Below are positions 1 to 9,225 of a stretch of 64,000 nucleotides of DNA, in pieces. The notes below the pieces were generated by a model, which saw only the letters and a list, made by a program, of their open reading frames with translations, was not told the DNA's origin and ran no database searches. The position numbers and the translations under genes are program-made. Every line of letters starts with the position of its first letter. Position 1 is the stretch's first letter. The stretch is from Arctopsyche grandis (taxonomy: Eukaryota; Arthropoda; Insecta; Trichoptera; Hydropsychidae), in assembly GCF_051622035.1 (NCBI RefSeq), contig NC_135356.1:31100290-31164289 (forward strand). Reading direction: 5' to 3'.

Positions 1-39
1 TACATTTGCTTACACAGTTCTGAATACATACGACTGGCC

Positions 40-470
40 AAATTTTAAATCCTTCGCATGCGAGCTAAATTTTTATAATTAGGTTCGTCGTTCCTGAACT
101 TAATGCATTATGTGAAAATATTGACATCCATGGCAATCGTTTGCAGTACGATAAAGTAGAAATCAGCTTTACCGACTGTTATTTCTAATAATGCCATCTA
201 GCGGTACTTTAGTTGCATTTAACATTTCAAGAAAGTGAAATAATTTAGTTTTCGTGTCATAAATTTGAAACCCAGTATGATTAATTATCACTCTCAAATA
301 ATTCTGAAACGTAAATAAAAAAAAAAATGATGAACAGGAGAGCGGGAAGAAATAAAATAAAAAATATGAAATGAATGAGAAACGAGAAAATCGGACTAAT
401 CCATGCACATATTAATAAATGTACATTAAAAAACATGATTAATTTTTAGAGTCGCTAAATGAAATTTTAG
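40..470 (-). repeat. ~440-bp repeat unit, single copy at locus 1
   Basis: Reads on the minus strand like 26890-27300 plus 31290-31512 and 32118-32160. Landmarks are the block around the codon-like string ATGCCATCTAGCGGTAC near 193-209, a run of T near 320, and GGATTTAAAATTTGGCC at the left edge (about 36-52, reverse strand). Here there is one unit. At the 27-32 kb locus two units seem to stand in tandem, the first lacking one block and the second interrupted by insertions. No coding function is visible. It could be an old MITE or part of the duplicated locus. Confidence 0.6.
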
Positions 471-537
471 AAAGGCACTAATAGGTATGCTCATCGATTG
501 TGGTGCTAGCTCCAATTCAACTATCATTTGACAGATG

Positions 538-744
538 TCATCGTTCACATAACCTCAAAATGTCATTCGGCAATAGGTAATTAGCACTTGTTTTGATTCG
601 GTTCATATCATTTTCTTGCACGCTACAATCTAAAACCACTTCGCAATATATTTGAATCTTTGTGTATATTTTATCTCTATTATATATTATATATACGTAT
701 GTATGCGAAAATTTTGGTATAAAGATATCAATGAAAAGATACAA
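538..744 (-). CDS. Small open frame kept in both duplication arms (unknown)
   Basis: A 68-codon frame whose C-terminal two thirds (through VQENDMNRIKTSANYL and ending near RLCER) is repeated almost unchanged on the plus strand at 26622-26825. I recognise no family. Similarity between the arms may only reflect recent duplication, not selection. It lies upstream of, and divergent from, the PAO pseudogene. It could be an exon of another gene, but no splice sites are clear. Confidence 0.2.
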   Translation of the reverse strand: MYLFIDIFIPKFSHTYVYIIYNRDKIYTKIQIYCEVVLDCSVQENDMNRIKTSANYLLPNDILRLCER

Positions 745-1405
745 AATTGAAGTTTCGATACAATTCTAAAATACTTTAGTATTTGTATGCTATTTAGATC
801 TCTTACTTTTCAATCAAACTTCTATCTATGTATGTCCGTGTATACAACTTTTTTAATATCAACAGGAATTCCAGTACAGAGATTTCATACAAATTCAAAT
901 TGAATTTGTATAATTTTTTGTAAAGGAGAAAAATAACCATTCAGGCACAATTTTAGAGCATTGTGACGATTATGTGACGTTAGTTTTAATTAGATTTATT
1001 TTTATATTTCAGTGAAGTTTATGATGTGGTAGTAATTGATGGCGGACCGGCTGGTCTCACCAAGCTTTTTGAAAATGGGTAGGAAGCTTTGCCGTTGGAG
1101 GCCGGGAATCCGATAGACGAACGAGCAAACAGCTTGCCACTCGGAGACGCTATTACAGATCTCGGAGCTGAATGGTTATTATAAATTGTTATTTATATTG
1201 ATATGCATTTATTTACTTTACAATATAGTCTTTATTTTCAAATGGCTAGGTGTCACGGTGAAGAAAATAATGTCATATTCGAAATGGTCAATGATAATAA
1301 CCATGTAGAGACATCCGGGATGGCCGGATTGAAAGATGATTCCACTGGGAGTTAATTATTCAATGAAATATCGGAAAAGATGAGCTTACTGTGTTATGAT
1401 ATGAC

Positions 1406-1755
1406 CAGGGTTGCCAGACGTCCCCATTTGAGCGGGACTGTCCTGAGTTCAACAGACAAATCCCGAGTCCCGGAATGCCTCTGAAAATCCTGACTTCTTA
1501 AAACAAAATGTAATTCTTGTAATTGTATCCAAAATATTTTATTAACTGTGATTCCTGTGGATTATTAAGTAACTATTTTTTATATGTTCTCTTCTACATA
1601 TATATATATGTGTGTATGTACTTATTTATATACATTATAATTTAATTAAAAATATTTTTTCCTTAATATCTTCATTAATTCTTAAGATTCTTTGTTTTTC
1701 ATTGTTCGAAATAGTGAATGTTCCGATCTGTGATTTTGGAAATCTGGCAACCTAG
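1406..1755. mobile_element. 350-bp MITE (GGTTGCCAGA ends) inside PAO exon 2
   Basis: Starts CAGGGTTGCCAGACGTCC and ends GGAAATCTGGCAACCTAG, giving imperfect inverted ends around GGTTGCCAGA. It is flanked by GATATGAC (1398-1405) and GATATAGC (1756-1763), an aged 8-bp duplication. Removing it restores the frame CYDIAYEELER, which supports these exact borders. Copy 2 at the same site is 25510-25986 but has a different interior. A relative flanks the hAT element at 50.8-55.0 kb. No coding capacity; probably moved by a hAT-type transposase. Confidence 0.75.
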
Positions 1756-1820
1756 GATATAGCGTATGAGGAATTGGAAAGAGTAGCCACTGATTCCGAA
1801 TCACTCGGTGATAACTGAAC

Positions 1821-2486
1821 AGTCGTGTGACTGGCTTGAAGGGACCTCCAATCTAGAATATGTACTTCCAAGATATTTCTGCATCAAAATTTTACTGTGT
1901 CAAAGCAAATAGCAACAAAGAACTCTGATGATGGCTTATATTGTCAGAAAAAAAAACACTTACATACATCCTTGAATAGTATATTTTTCGAAAAATTTCC
2001 CTTGCAAAATTTTATGTGGTATTACAAAAAACTGCTAAAAATCAACGAATTTATAACTTGAATTCAGTCTGCCCTGATCTTCACTTTCAGCTTATTTCGG
2101 TATTAATAAACGAGAAAAGGATCCAGCATACCAGCATGAGAAAAGAATCCACAAAAAAGACTACAAAGTATGAAAAAGAGCCGCCTAATGTTTCTACTGC
2201 ATCCTTCAGATGTAAGATATAACATTTATTATTTGCATAAATATATGAATTAATGGGCTAACTGTGTTTTGTTCAATGCTCACATAAATATTCCCTGTTT
2301 TGAATGGCATCATTACCCGGCCTTCTTTGATAATTGTCATGATAGTGACTAGAGCTCGCTGTTATTGTTTTCAGTTTTTGAAGTAAACTGATATTTTTCG
2401 TTCATCTTAATGAAGTTGTGAAGTATGCAAGTAGTTTTAACAATTTTAACAGATTTATCCACTGAACAGGACAAATACACGGTGTT
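1821..2486. other. Intron-like AT-rich stretch, nothing recognised
   Basis: Lies between PAO exon 2 and the Harbinger scrap. It is AT-rich with a few short frames (one of 68 codons at 2016-2222) that show no motif and no counterpart in the second copy. I see nothing I can name. Confidence 0.4.
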
Positions 2487-2920
2487 TCAAATACACGAAA
2501 CTTTGATACAAGTACGAGTATACAAAAAGCGCATTCGACCTCTAGATAAACGGTAGTTAAATATTCGGCGATCATTGTTCAAGACTCTTCCATTATGCAG
2601 TCTCATAATATTGGTACAAAGGGGAAATCCTTCATCCGCCACAAAATAAAAATTGAATGGTCGTCCAAATTCTTCTTCTCCTATTAATGGCATCGACTCT
2701 GGGATTTTTTAAATATTATTTGAAAGTGCTTGGCCTAATCTGCAGTTGCGAAATACTCCAGAATCACTATTTCTGCCATAATCTCCTACGTCAATACTTG
2801 TAAATAGTCCATTTGCATCTGCGCATGCCATAAGATGAAAAGAGAAGTACTCTCTATGATTAAAGTAACTACTTCCTGAATTCGCTGGCGAATGTGTTTG
2901 CCATCATGTTATGACTGCAA
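2487..2920 (-). pseudogene. PIF/Harbinger (HARBI1-type) transposase fragment
   Basis: On the minus strand the translation gives DGKH, then NSGSSYFNHREYFSFHLMAC, ADANGLFTSIDVGDYGRNSD, and VADEGFPLCTNIMR followed by NDRRIFNYRLSRGRMR. This is the order seen in the DDE nuclease domain of HARBI1/PIF transposases: DGKH, the first Asp after the MAC/ALVDA block, IDVG..G..SD, DEAFPL, and the RRIFNYRLSRAR motif. One frameshift after DGKH and one in-frame TAA near 2700 break it. Only the central and C-terminal nuclease is left, about 140 of the usual 350-400 residues. It lies in an intron of the dead PAO gene and is absent from copy 2, so it probably arrived after the duplication. Confidence 0.8.
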
Positions 2921-3312
2921 ATGTAGTGAAGCCCCGGTGTGCGTGTTTACGTCGCATTTAACGTTAAGTGCTAAATGTGACGAAGCAAATACAGTGAAGC
3001 ATTTACAGTTTGCATGCTGATTGATGCATCTTTGGTGTGCGGCTTGACTAAGGAGTTCAAAAATTGGCATAAAATACTGTTCAATTTAAGTCATGTTTTT
3101 AAAGATTGCCAATGAAATTGTCTCTCATCAATGAGTAATAGTTTTGTGAATGTCAATTTTCAGATACAAAGACCCGTTGAATGCTGAAAATTATGTTGGT
3201 GTGCCGAGATCAATCATGGATCAGACGCTGGAATGGTTTCACGAATTGGAGAATTCGCTCAAAGCATCCGATACTTGGATCGACATAGCCGTCAGTACTT
3301 ACTCTTACTCTT

Positions 3313-3591
3313 AATGTAATATTGAACACTTCATTATAAATTACGTTCAACAAAAATACTCACCTTTATTGGTTTATTCTTATTGTATTATTTTCATTTT
3401 TACTTTATTTTATTTCCATCAGTACCTAATGGTTTTTTGTTTTATATTATATTTATTTTGTATGTTTGTGACATCGACCATGCTGACTCCAAATATTTTA
3501 AACTAATAAATTCCTAATGAGTATTTAAATAACTTTATACGAGTCGTTGTATTTAAAAGTGGCAATAAAAGTACAATTTTCAGTTCCAAAA
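3313..3591. other. AT-rich spacer, nothing recognised
   Basis: Diverges from copy 2 after the last PAO exon. AT-rich, with no gene or repeat end that I can support. Confidence 0.4.
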
Positions 3592-3631
3592 ACACTATTT
3601 CTGTTTGACTTAATTCAAACAGAAATAGTGT
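3592..3631. repeat. Perfect 17-bp inverted repeat at the edge of the GC array
   Basis: ACACTATTTCTGTTTGA (3592-3608), a 6-nt spacer, then TCAAACAGAAATAGTGT (3615-3631). The GC-rich array starts at the very next bases. It may be an element terminus or a fold-driven breakpoint; function unknown. Confidence 0.8.
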
Positions 3632-4570
3632 GCCCCATAAAGCTGCGCCCCCTTTTGAGCCCCATGGGGCTGCGCCCCCCGGGCCCCCTTCGGGGCCCCA
3701 CGGGGCTGCGCCCCTTATGGCGCCCCTGGCGGGGCCCCATGAAACTACTCGCCTTGCGTCCCCACGGGGGTGAATCCATTGAATCGAAAAATCAAAAAAA
3801 AAAAATCAAATTTTTTTTTTGCCTTCTAGGGCTTCGCCCTCGGCGCCCCCCTGAGCCTTTGCCTTCTAGGGCTTCGCCCCCATGATCAGTTGCCTTTTAG
3901 GGCTTCGCCCCTCCGCGCCCCCATGATTAAATGCCGTCTAGGGCTTCGCCACCCTTAGTTAATGCCTTTTAGGGCTTCGCCCCCATGATCAGTTGCCGTT
4001 TAGGGCTTCGCCTCATAAGGCTGCGCCCCCTTCGGGGCCCCATTGGGCTGCGCCCCCTTTGGGGCCCCATGAGGCTGCGCCCCCTTCGGGGCCCCATTGG
4101 GCTGCGCCCCCTTCGGGGCCCCATAGGGCTGCGCCCCCTTCGGGGCCCCATGGGGCTGCGCCCCCTTCGGGGTCCCATGCGGCTAAGCTCCATAAGGCGG
4201 CGCCCCATAAGGCTACGCCCCATGAGGCTGCGCCCCACGAGGCTGCGCCCCCTTTGGGGCCCCATGGGGGTGCGCCCCATGAGGCTGCGCCCCCTTCGGG
4301 GCCCCATGCGGCTAAGCTCCATAAGGCGGCGCCCCATAAGGCTGTGCCCCATAAGACAGCGCCCCATAAGGCTGCGCCCCATAAGACTGCGCCCCATAAG
4401 GTTGCGCCCCATAAGGCTGCGGCCGATAAGGTTGTGCCCCATAAAGCTGCGCCCCCTTTTGAGCCCCATGGGGCTGCGCCCCCCTGCGACCCCTTCGGGG
4501 CCCCACGGGGCTGCGCCCCTGGCGGGGCCCCATGAAACTACTCGCCTTGCGCCCCCGCGGGGGTGAATCC
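3632..4570. repeat. GC-rich palindromic minisatellite
   Basis: About 0.9 kb of short units of the type GGGGCTGCGCCCCCTTCGG / GGCCCCATAAGGCTGCGCCC, most of them self-complementary (GGGGC...GCCCC). A larger block is repeated: both 3640-3790 and 4437-4585 run through CCCCATGAAACTACTCGCC to GGTGAATCCATTGAATCGAA. A second subfamily around 3820-3990 uses TAGGGCTTCGCCC. The units lack stop codons in several frames, which creates long Arg-, Ala/Pro- or Met-Gly-rich frames on both strands that I do not regard as genes. A relative with the same border words lies at 62080-62250. Confidence 0.85.
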
Positions 4571-4750
4571 ATTGAATCGAAATAAATAAATCGGCGCCCA
4601 TGGATCGAAAAAAAAAAAAAATCGAATCACGTGTTCGATGACGTCACCGATCTACGGACGACGACCAAGGATACATACAAAGTCTCTTTCCAAATTATAG
4701 ATTAGAGATAAGATATGAACAAATACTTGCTAAACAACTATATAATTCGC
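4571..4750. other. Array flank with poly-A and ATCGAA words
   Basis: Contains GGCGCCCATGGATCGAAAAA and ATCGAATCACGTGTTCGATG. Similar words border the array at 62.06 kb, so this flank is probably part of the same repeat family. No gene seen. Confidence 0.4.
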
Positions 4751-4912
4751 TATGGAGGATGAACGAATGAGACGACTGGCATGTTAATGCACGTGTTTAT
4801 TATATGACAGCTGAAGACAGAGTGAGTAGCGGCTCTCCGAACCCAGCCGGGTTGGTTCCCACTCGCAGGAAGGCAACCAAACTCGACCATGTCGTATAAG
4901 CGAGCCGCCACA
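4751..4912 (-). mobile_element. Solo LTR (162 bp) of the TRIM family
   Basis: The reverse complement of this segment matches the 162-bp LTRs at 13184-13345 and 14102-14263 with a handful of substitutions. It begins TGTGGCGGCTCGC and ends TCATCCTCCATA on the minus strand. Flanks are TCGC (4747-4750) and TCGC (4913-4916); a 5-bp reading TCGCT is equally consistent. A solo LTR arises when the two LTRs of one element recombine and the interior is lost. Confidence 0.9.
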
Positions 4913-5293
4913 TCGCTTTATTTATTTTATTATAATTCAATTGGTATCACGAGTGATGGTTTGCTCGGTAATTCCGTATCACTTCTATGGATGCAAGTTT
5001 ATGTATATTTATATATATATATACACATAACTACTGATATTTATGCTTATGGATATCTATACGTCTATCACTACGTACTCATTAATTGCCAATTCTATTT
5101 ACGTTTTACAATTTATCCGATTTTTATTACATTGCTATATTTTATCCTGTGTACTTTCCATGTTCCTTATTTCCATATGCTTTATCTTCCTACTCTATTG
5201 ATCCGTTTCATATTTTTGTATGTATGCATATGGACATGTGTATTTTCGTGTATGTGTACCTTTTTTTTTCTATTATTTTTCTGAGACTACTTA
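4913..5293 (+). other. T-rich leader upstream of LINE-A
   Basis: Strongly T-rich sequence running straight into the first ATG of LINE-A. It probably is the 5' untranslated part of the element or an eroded first frame. It shows no recognisable ORF1 motif. Confidence 0.35.
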
Positions 5294-8184
5294 ATGGATT
5301 CTATTAATTTATATTATCAAAATGTACATGGTCTCCGTACAAAAACTGATATTTTTTTACGAAATATAAACATGTCCAATTATGATATTATTTTGCTTAC
5401 TGAAACTTGGTTGATTGACACTATAAGTGATGAGAAACTCTTTGATGAAAGATATATAGTATGGCGAAGAGATCGTAATTATGTTAGATTAAACCAAAAA
5501 CGTGGTGGTGGTTGCCTTGTAGCAACTAAGCGTGAACTTGGAGTTGTTTCACGTCCAGAATGGCACTCTTCTGTGGAAGATATGTGGATATCTCTCACTT
5601 TACGCAACATCATTAATCATCGCAACCTTCTCAAATTTCATGTATGTGTATTGTATTTATGTTCTGAGAACATAGGTAATTCTTTTAATACTCAACTTAC
5701 TAATTTTCTAGAAAACATGTCTACTATTTCAACAAACTACCCGGATGATAGATTTTTAATCGTGGGAGATTTCAATCTAAGTAATATCCAATGGTCCCAG
5801 GATATCTCCAGAGGAGGACTTATGCCTATCAATTCATTAAGAAGCACCGAAATGACTCTTATTGATGCATTACATTTTTGTAACTTTAAACAATATAATG
5901 GAGTACTTAACTTATTCGGCCGTATTCTTGATCTAGTTTTATCAAATGAACATTTGGTAGTAGATGCCTGTTTAGATCCTCTCGTTCCTGAGGATCCTTA
6001 TCATAAATCTCTTTTAATTACTGCTGATCTAACTATTTATCGATCACTTAGATCTAAACCTTATACTAGATTCCTTTTTGATCTTGGTAACTATAACGAG
6101 ATTCAAAATGAATTAAACTCTGTTTCTTGGTCTTATTTACATACTGTTTCTTTTGATGATGCTGTAAATTCATTTTATAAACTTATATATAATTTAATAT
6201 ATCCCACAGAAACATGTTCAAAGTAGAAAATTTCCCGCTTGGTATACTGCACCCCTAAAAAAAATCCTGAAGGAAAAGTACAAATTTTTTAAGAAATTCA
6301 AAAATTATAACAACTTGGCTGACCATCATACCTTTGTACTATTACGCAATCGGGCAAAAACTTTAGAGAAAGAATGTTTCAAAAATTATATGACTAAAGT
6401 AGAAAACGACATTTCCTTGAATCCCAAAGCATTCTGGTCCTACATTAAATCGAGGAACAAAAACAACATCCTACCTCATATTCTGTATCATGGTGACATT
6501 ACTACTGGTACGGGGGTGGACATTTGTAATTTGTTTTCTTCCTTCTTTTACTCGACGTTCCTTAAACCTGTCTCTAATCAATCGACTTCCTCTTATCCCT
6601 TACCAACCAACGTCTGTTCTGTCACAACTTCCTCTGAAATTGGATCAATTGAAATTCGAAGTGAAAAAGTATTAAATATTTTGAAATCAACTGATATTCA
6701 TAAATCAGCAGGCCCAGATTTAATTTCTCCAATTTTTATCTCAAAATGTGCTGAAAGCCTAACTTTGCCACTAACCATTATCTATAAAAGATCTATTAGT
6801 GAGGGCCTATGCCTTGTATCTGGAAATCAGCATTCATATCTCCTGTACATAAGAAAGGAAAAAAAAACGAAATTTCCAATTACAGGCCTATACCAAAGCT
6901 ATGTATATTTGCTAAGATACTAGAAAAATTAGTGTACGACCAACTTTTTCCAGCTATCTCGCAATCTCTTAGTATGCAACAACATGGTTTTCAGAAAGGA
7001 CGCTCAGTTACAACAAATTTACTACTATTTAATGATTTCGTTACTAATACCATGAACGATCGGTCTCAGGTTGATACTATATATATACAGATTATAGTAA
7101 GGCATTTGACAGGATTGATCACGATATTCTCCTTGAAAAACTTTTACAGATCGGTATTCATGGTGATCTCTATAGATGGTTCACCTCATACATTACACGT
7201 CGATCACAGGCTGTCTTATTAAATGGATTTATATCGAGATGGATGAATATTCCTTCTGGTGGTCCGAAAGGCTCCCTCTTGGGACCTCTATTATTCAATA
7301 TCTTCATCTTCGATATTGAAAAATGTTTTCAGAATTCAAGTGTACTATTATTTGCTGATGATATGAAGATTTTCAAGAGAATAGACAACCGAAATGATGC
7401 TTTGGCCCTACAAGATGATTTGTTCAGGCTAGAGGCTTATTGCAGCATAAATAAGTTGGAAATTAATGTAGCAAAATGCTCCTGCATAACCTTTACCAGA
7501 AAACTATGTCCAGTTGACTTTCCTCATTCAATCAACGGACATAGACTCACAAGGGTATCGGAAATTAGGGATTTGGGAGTCTTTTTAAATTCTGATCTAT
7601 CCTTTGGTAAACATATTGACAATGTTGTAGCTCGAGCGTCGAAGGCCCTCGGGTTCGTCATCCGGTCCTCCAAATGCTTTACTTCTATAAAATCATACAA
7701 AATACTATATTGTGCATACGTAAGAAGTATTGTTGAGTTTGCATCCCAAGTTTGGAACCCAGAGTACTCTGGTGCAAGAGACAGATTGGAGCGCATTCAG
7801 AAGAGATTCTTGAGGTACATCAGTAGCCGTTTTGGATTATCCTATACTTCCTATGAAGATGCTTGTAGGTGTCAGCATCTACTTCCACTTGTCAAAAGAA
7901 GGGAGATAGCTGACATCTCAACAATTTTGAACATCCTTAACGGCTCGATCGACTGTCCTCAATTATTGAGCAGACTATCATTGCGTGTGCCAAATAGAAT
8001 GACTAGATGTAATGAGCTCCTTTACATACCTAATACTTTTTCTAATTATGGAAGAAGCTCATTCATCTGGCTTGCAAGCTCCACCATCAACACACTAATT
8101 TTAACAATTTCTATGTTTGACTTATTTAATATTAATGCTATACAAGCTAGAGTGATTATTGCAAATTTGTTTTTCGATGATTAA
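5294..8184 (+). pseudogene. LINE-A: decayed endonuclease/reverse transcriptase (CR1/Jockey group)
   Basis: Encodes the APE-type endonuclease and reverse transcriptase of a non-LTR retrotransposon, which nicks DNA and copies its RNA at the target. The frame opens MDSINLYYQNVHGLRTK, then LLTETWL, RGGGCLVATKR and VGDFNLSNIQW (endonuclease). After a stop near 6226 it continues in other frames: KSAGPDLISPIFIS, ISNYRPI, QQHGFQKGRS, GSLLGPLLFNIF and LLFADDMKIF (reverse transcriptase), then GVFLNSDLSFGKHID and the C-terminal FDLFNINA. At least three frameshifts (about 6230-6315, 6810-6920, 7080-7240) break it. The catalytic FADD box is still present near 7345. Its C-terminal end aligns with those of LINE-B, -C and -D. 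No ORF1 is recognisable upstream. The 3' tail of AAAT repeats ends near 8530. Confidence 0.85.
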
Positions 8185-8530
8185 TTTTATTGAAAACTTA
8201 CGATTGTGATTATGAATTTTTATTTTGTCTTTTTGTTTTTTGTTATATATTATATTATTTTTATTATTTCATAATTTTTATCATATTATTATTCTTATTA
8301 TTTTGATATTTTTATTATACTGTTATTTCTATTTTTTTCTTTTTGTTTTCTCTAACTATCTTACTCTATTATCATTTTTTTTTCTTATTTTAAATGTTTG
8401 AGCTTTTCTTTTTTTTACCTATATGTGAAAATTATTAATGGTTTACTTAACATAATTATGTTTTTTTACTATCAATCTATGTAACTTAATAAACTGTAAA
8501 TTTTCCAAATAAATAAATAAATAAATAAAA
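8185..8530 (+). mobile_element. LINE-A 3' untranslated region and AAAT tail
   Basis: T-rich 3' region ending in a CCAAATAAATAAATAAAT-type tail near 8504-8530. Unlike LINE-B, -C and -D, I see no clean stem-loop right before the tail. The sequence beyond is a different LINE fragment in the opposite orientation, so LINE-A seems to have inserted into it. Confidence 0.7.
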
Positions 8531-8866
8531 ATTTTACTTTTTATTCTTAATAAATTTCTTAACCTACAAAGTACACCAACTTTTTTTGCCATTTTTTTAA
8601 TAATATAATCTGCGTGCACCTTAAAACTTAATTTACAATCCAAATAAATGCCCAAATACTTAATATTATCTACTACTTCTACCACTCTCCCATCCATAAT
8701 CACATCACTCACAACTTTTTTATTATTCATCCACATCATCTAAGTCTTACTTAAGTTCACTTTCAGTTTATTCTCACATAACCAATCACTTAAATACCGT
8801 AATTCCCTAAACATCATCACCTACAATATAAACTAACGTATCATCCGCAAACATATGAAGGCTTAA
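8531..8866 (-). pseudogene. LINE-E: reverse transcriptase fragment
   Basis: Minus-strand translation across two frames gives HMFADDTLVYIVGDD, then LRELRYLSDWLCENKLKVN, and VVEVVDNIKYLGIYLDCKLS with FKVHADYIIKKMAKKVGVLC. This is the FADD catalytic box, thumb and downstream segment typical of Jockey/CR1-group reverse transcriptases. Only about 110 residues remain, with a frameshift near 8815 and a stop near 8745. It is cut by LINE-A on one side and by a fragment of the 133-bp MITE on the other. Confidence 0.75.
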
Positions 8867-8932
8867 GGTTTGCCGAACCTTTTCTACAAAGCATTTACAA
8901 CAATTGAACAATGAGCGGCACCTTGGCTATCT
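8862..8932. mobile_element. Fragment of the 133-bp MITE family
   Basis: Carries the diagnostic core AAGGTTTGCCGAACCTTTTC and TACAAAGCATTTACAA seen in the complete copies at 20736-20868 and 31915-32047. The left half is missing and the right end has decayed. Confidence 0.75.
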
Positions 8933-8939
8933 GTATTCT

Positions 8940-9225
8940 GAACTGGGATAACCAATCTTTTTTTATTCAAAGAAATTTTTAATTAGCGGAAAATATCTAA
9001 AAATATTACCATCGTCTTTATGTTATAAATGATTGCAAAATTTACAACATAATAATTTTTGGACAGGAGTAGCCAGCATTTTCATACACTAAATTTCCAA
9101 AATGAGAATAAAATCTCAAAAATTTTTTAGCCTCTTTATGCTATACATACATCAATGATTGTAAAATAACAGTACAGTAATTTTTCAAACAAGACAACTT
9201 TTTTTTATACAACAAAATTTTTAAA
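8940..9225. repeat. AT-rich ~120-bp repeat, about two degenerate units
   Basis: Shares the words ACCATCGTCTTTATGTTATAA, GATTGCAAAATTTACAA and TTATACAACAAAATTTTT with the array at 56900-57620. The stop codon of the orphan gene on the minus strand falls in the last unit, so the repeat may set the present C-terminus of that protein. Confidence 0.65.

Larger units (their letters stand above)
415..1820. repeat. Arm A of an inverted segmental duplication
   Basis: This segment is found again in reverse orientation at about 25440-26900 with only scattered differences, including the perfect palindrome ATACAAATTCAA-A-TTGAATTTGTAT near 886-910. Both arms contain the same first PAO exons, the same premature stop after the first exon motif, and a MITE at the same position. 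So the gene was already dead, and the MITE already present, before the copy was made. The arms are about 23 kb apart. Confidence 0.8.
1013..3312 (+). pseudogene. Polyamine (spermine/acetylpolyamine) oxidase pseudogene, copy 1
   Basis: Flavin amine oxidases of this family oxidise spermine or N1-acetylpolyamines with FAD. Exon 1 (1013-1174) follows a TTTATATTTCAG acceptor and reads VYDVVVIDGGPAGL, the Rossmann FAD motif with a degraded glycine, then an in-frame TAG and later LGDAITDLGAEW. The W codon is split TG|G by a GT-AG intron (1175-1249). Exon 2 (from 1250) gives CHGEENNVIFEMV, a further stop, and is broken by the MITE at 1406-1755 before resuming as AYEELERVATDSESLGDN. A later exon (from 3164, after TTTTCAG) reads RYKDPLNAENYVGVPRS and LEWFHELENS. 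The Harbinger scrap lies in the long intron. Two stops, an insertion and the missing substrate domain make it non-functional. The family assignment is firm from the motif order. SMOX-like versus PAOX-like cannot be settled. Confidence 0.75.

Noticed and set aside
3969..4601. Long overlapping frames on both strands (up to 210 codons), rich in MGRS, RLRPL or APP repeats
   Set aside because: They arise because the GC minisatellite unit lacks stop codons in several frames. There is no codon logic and no non-repeat sequence.
7524..7796. Antisense frame within LINE-A
   Set aside because: Shadow of the reverse transcriptase region.
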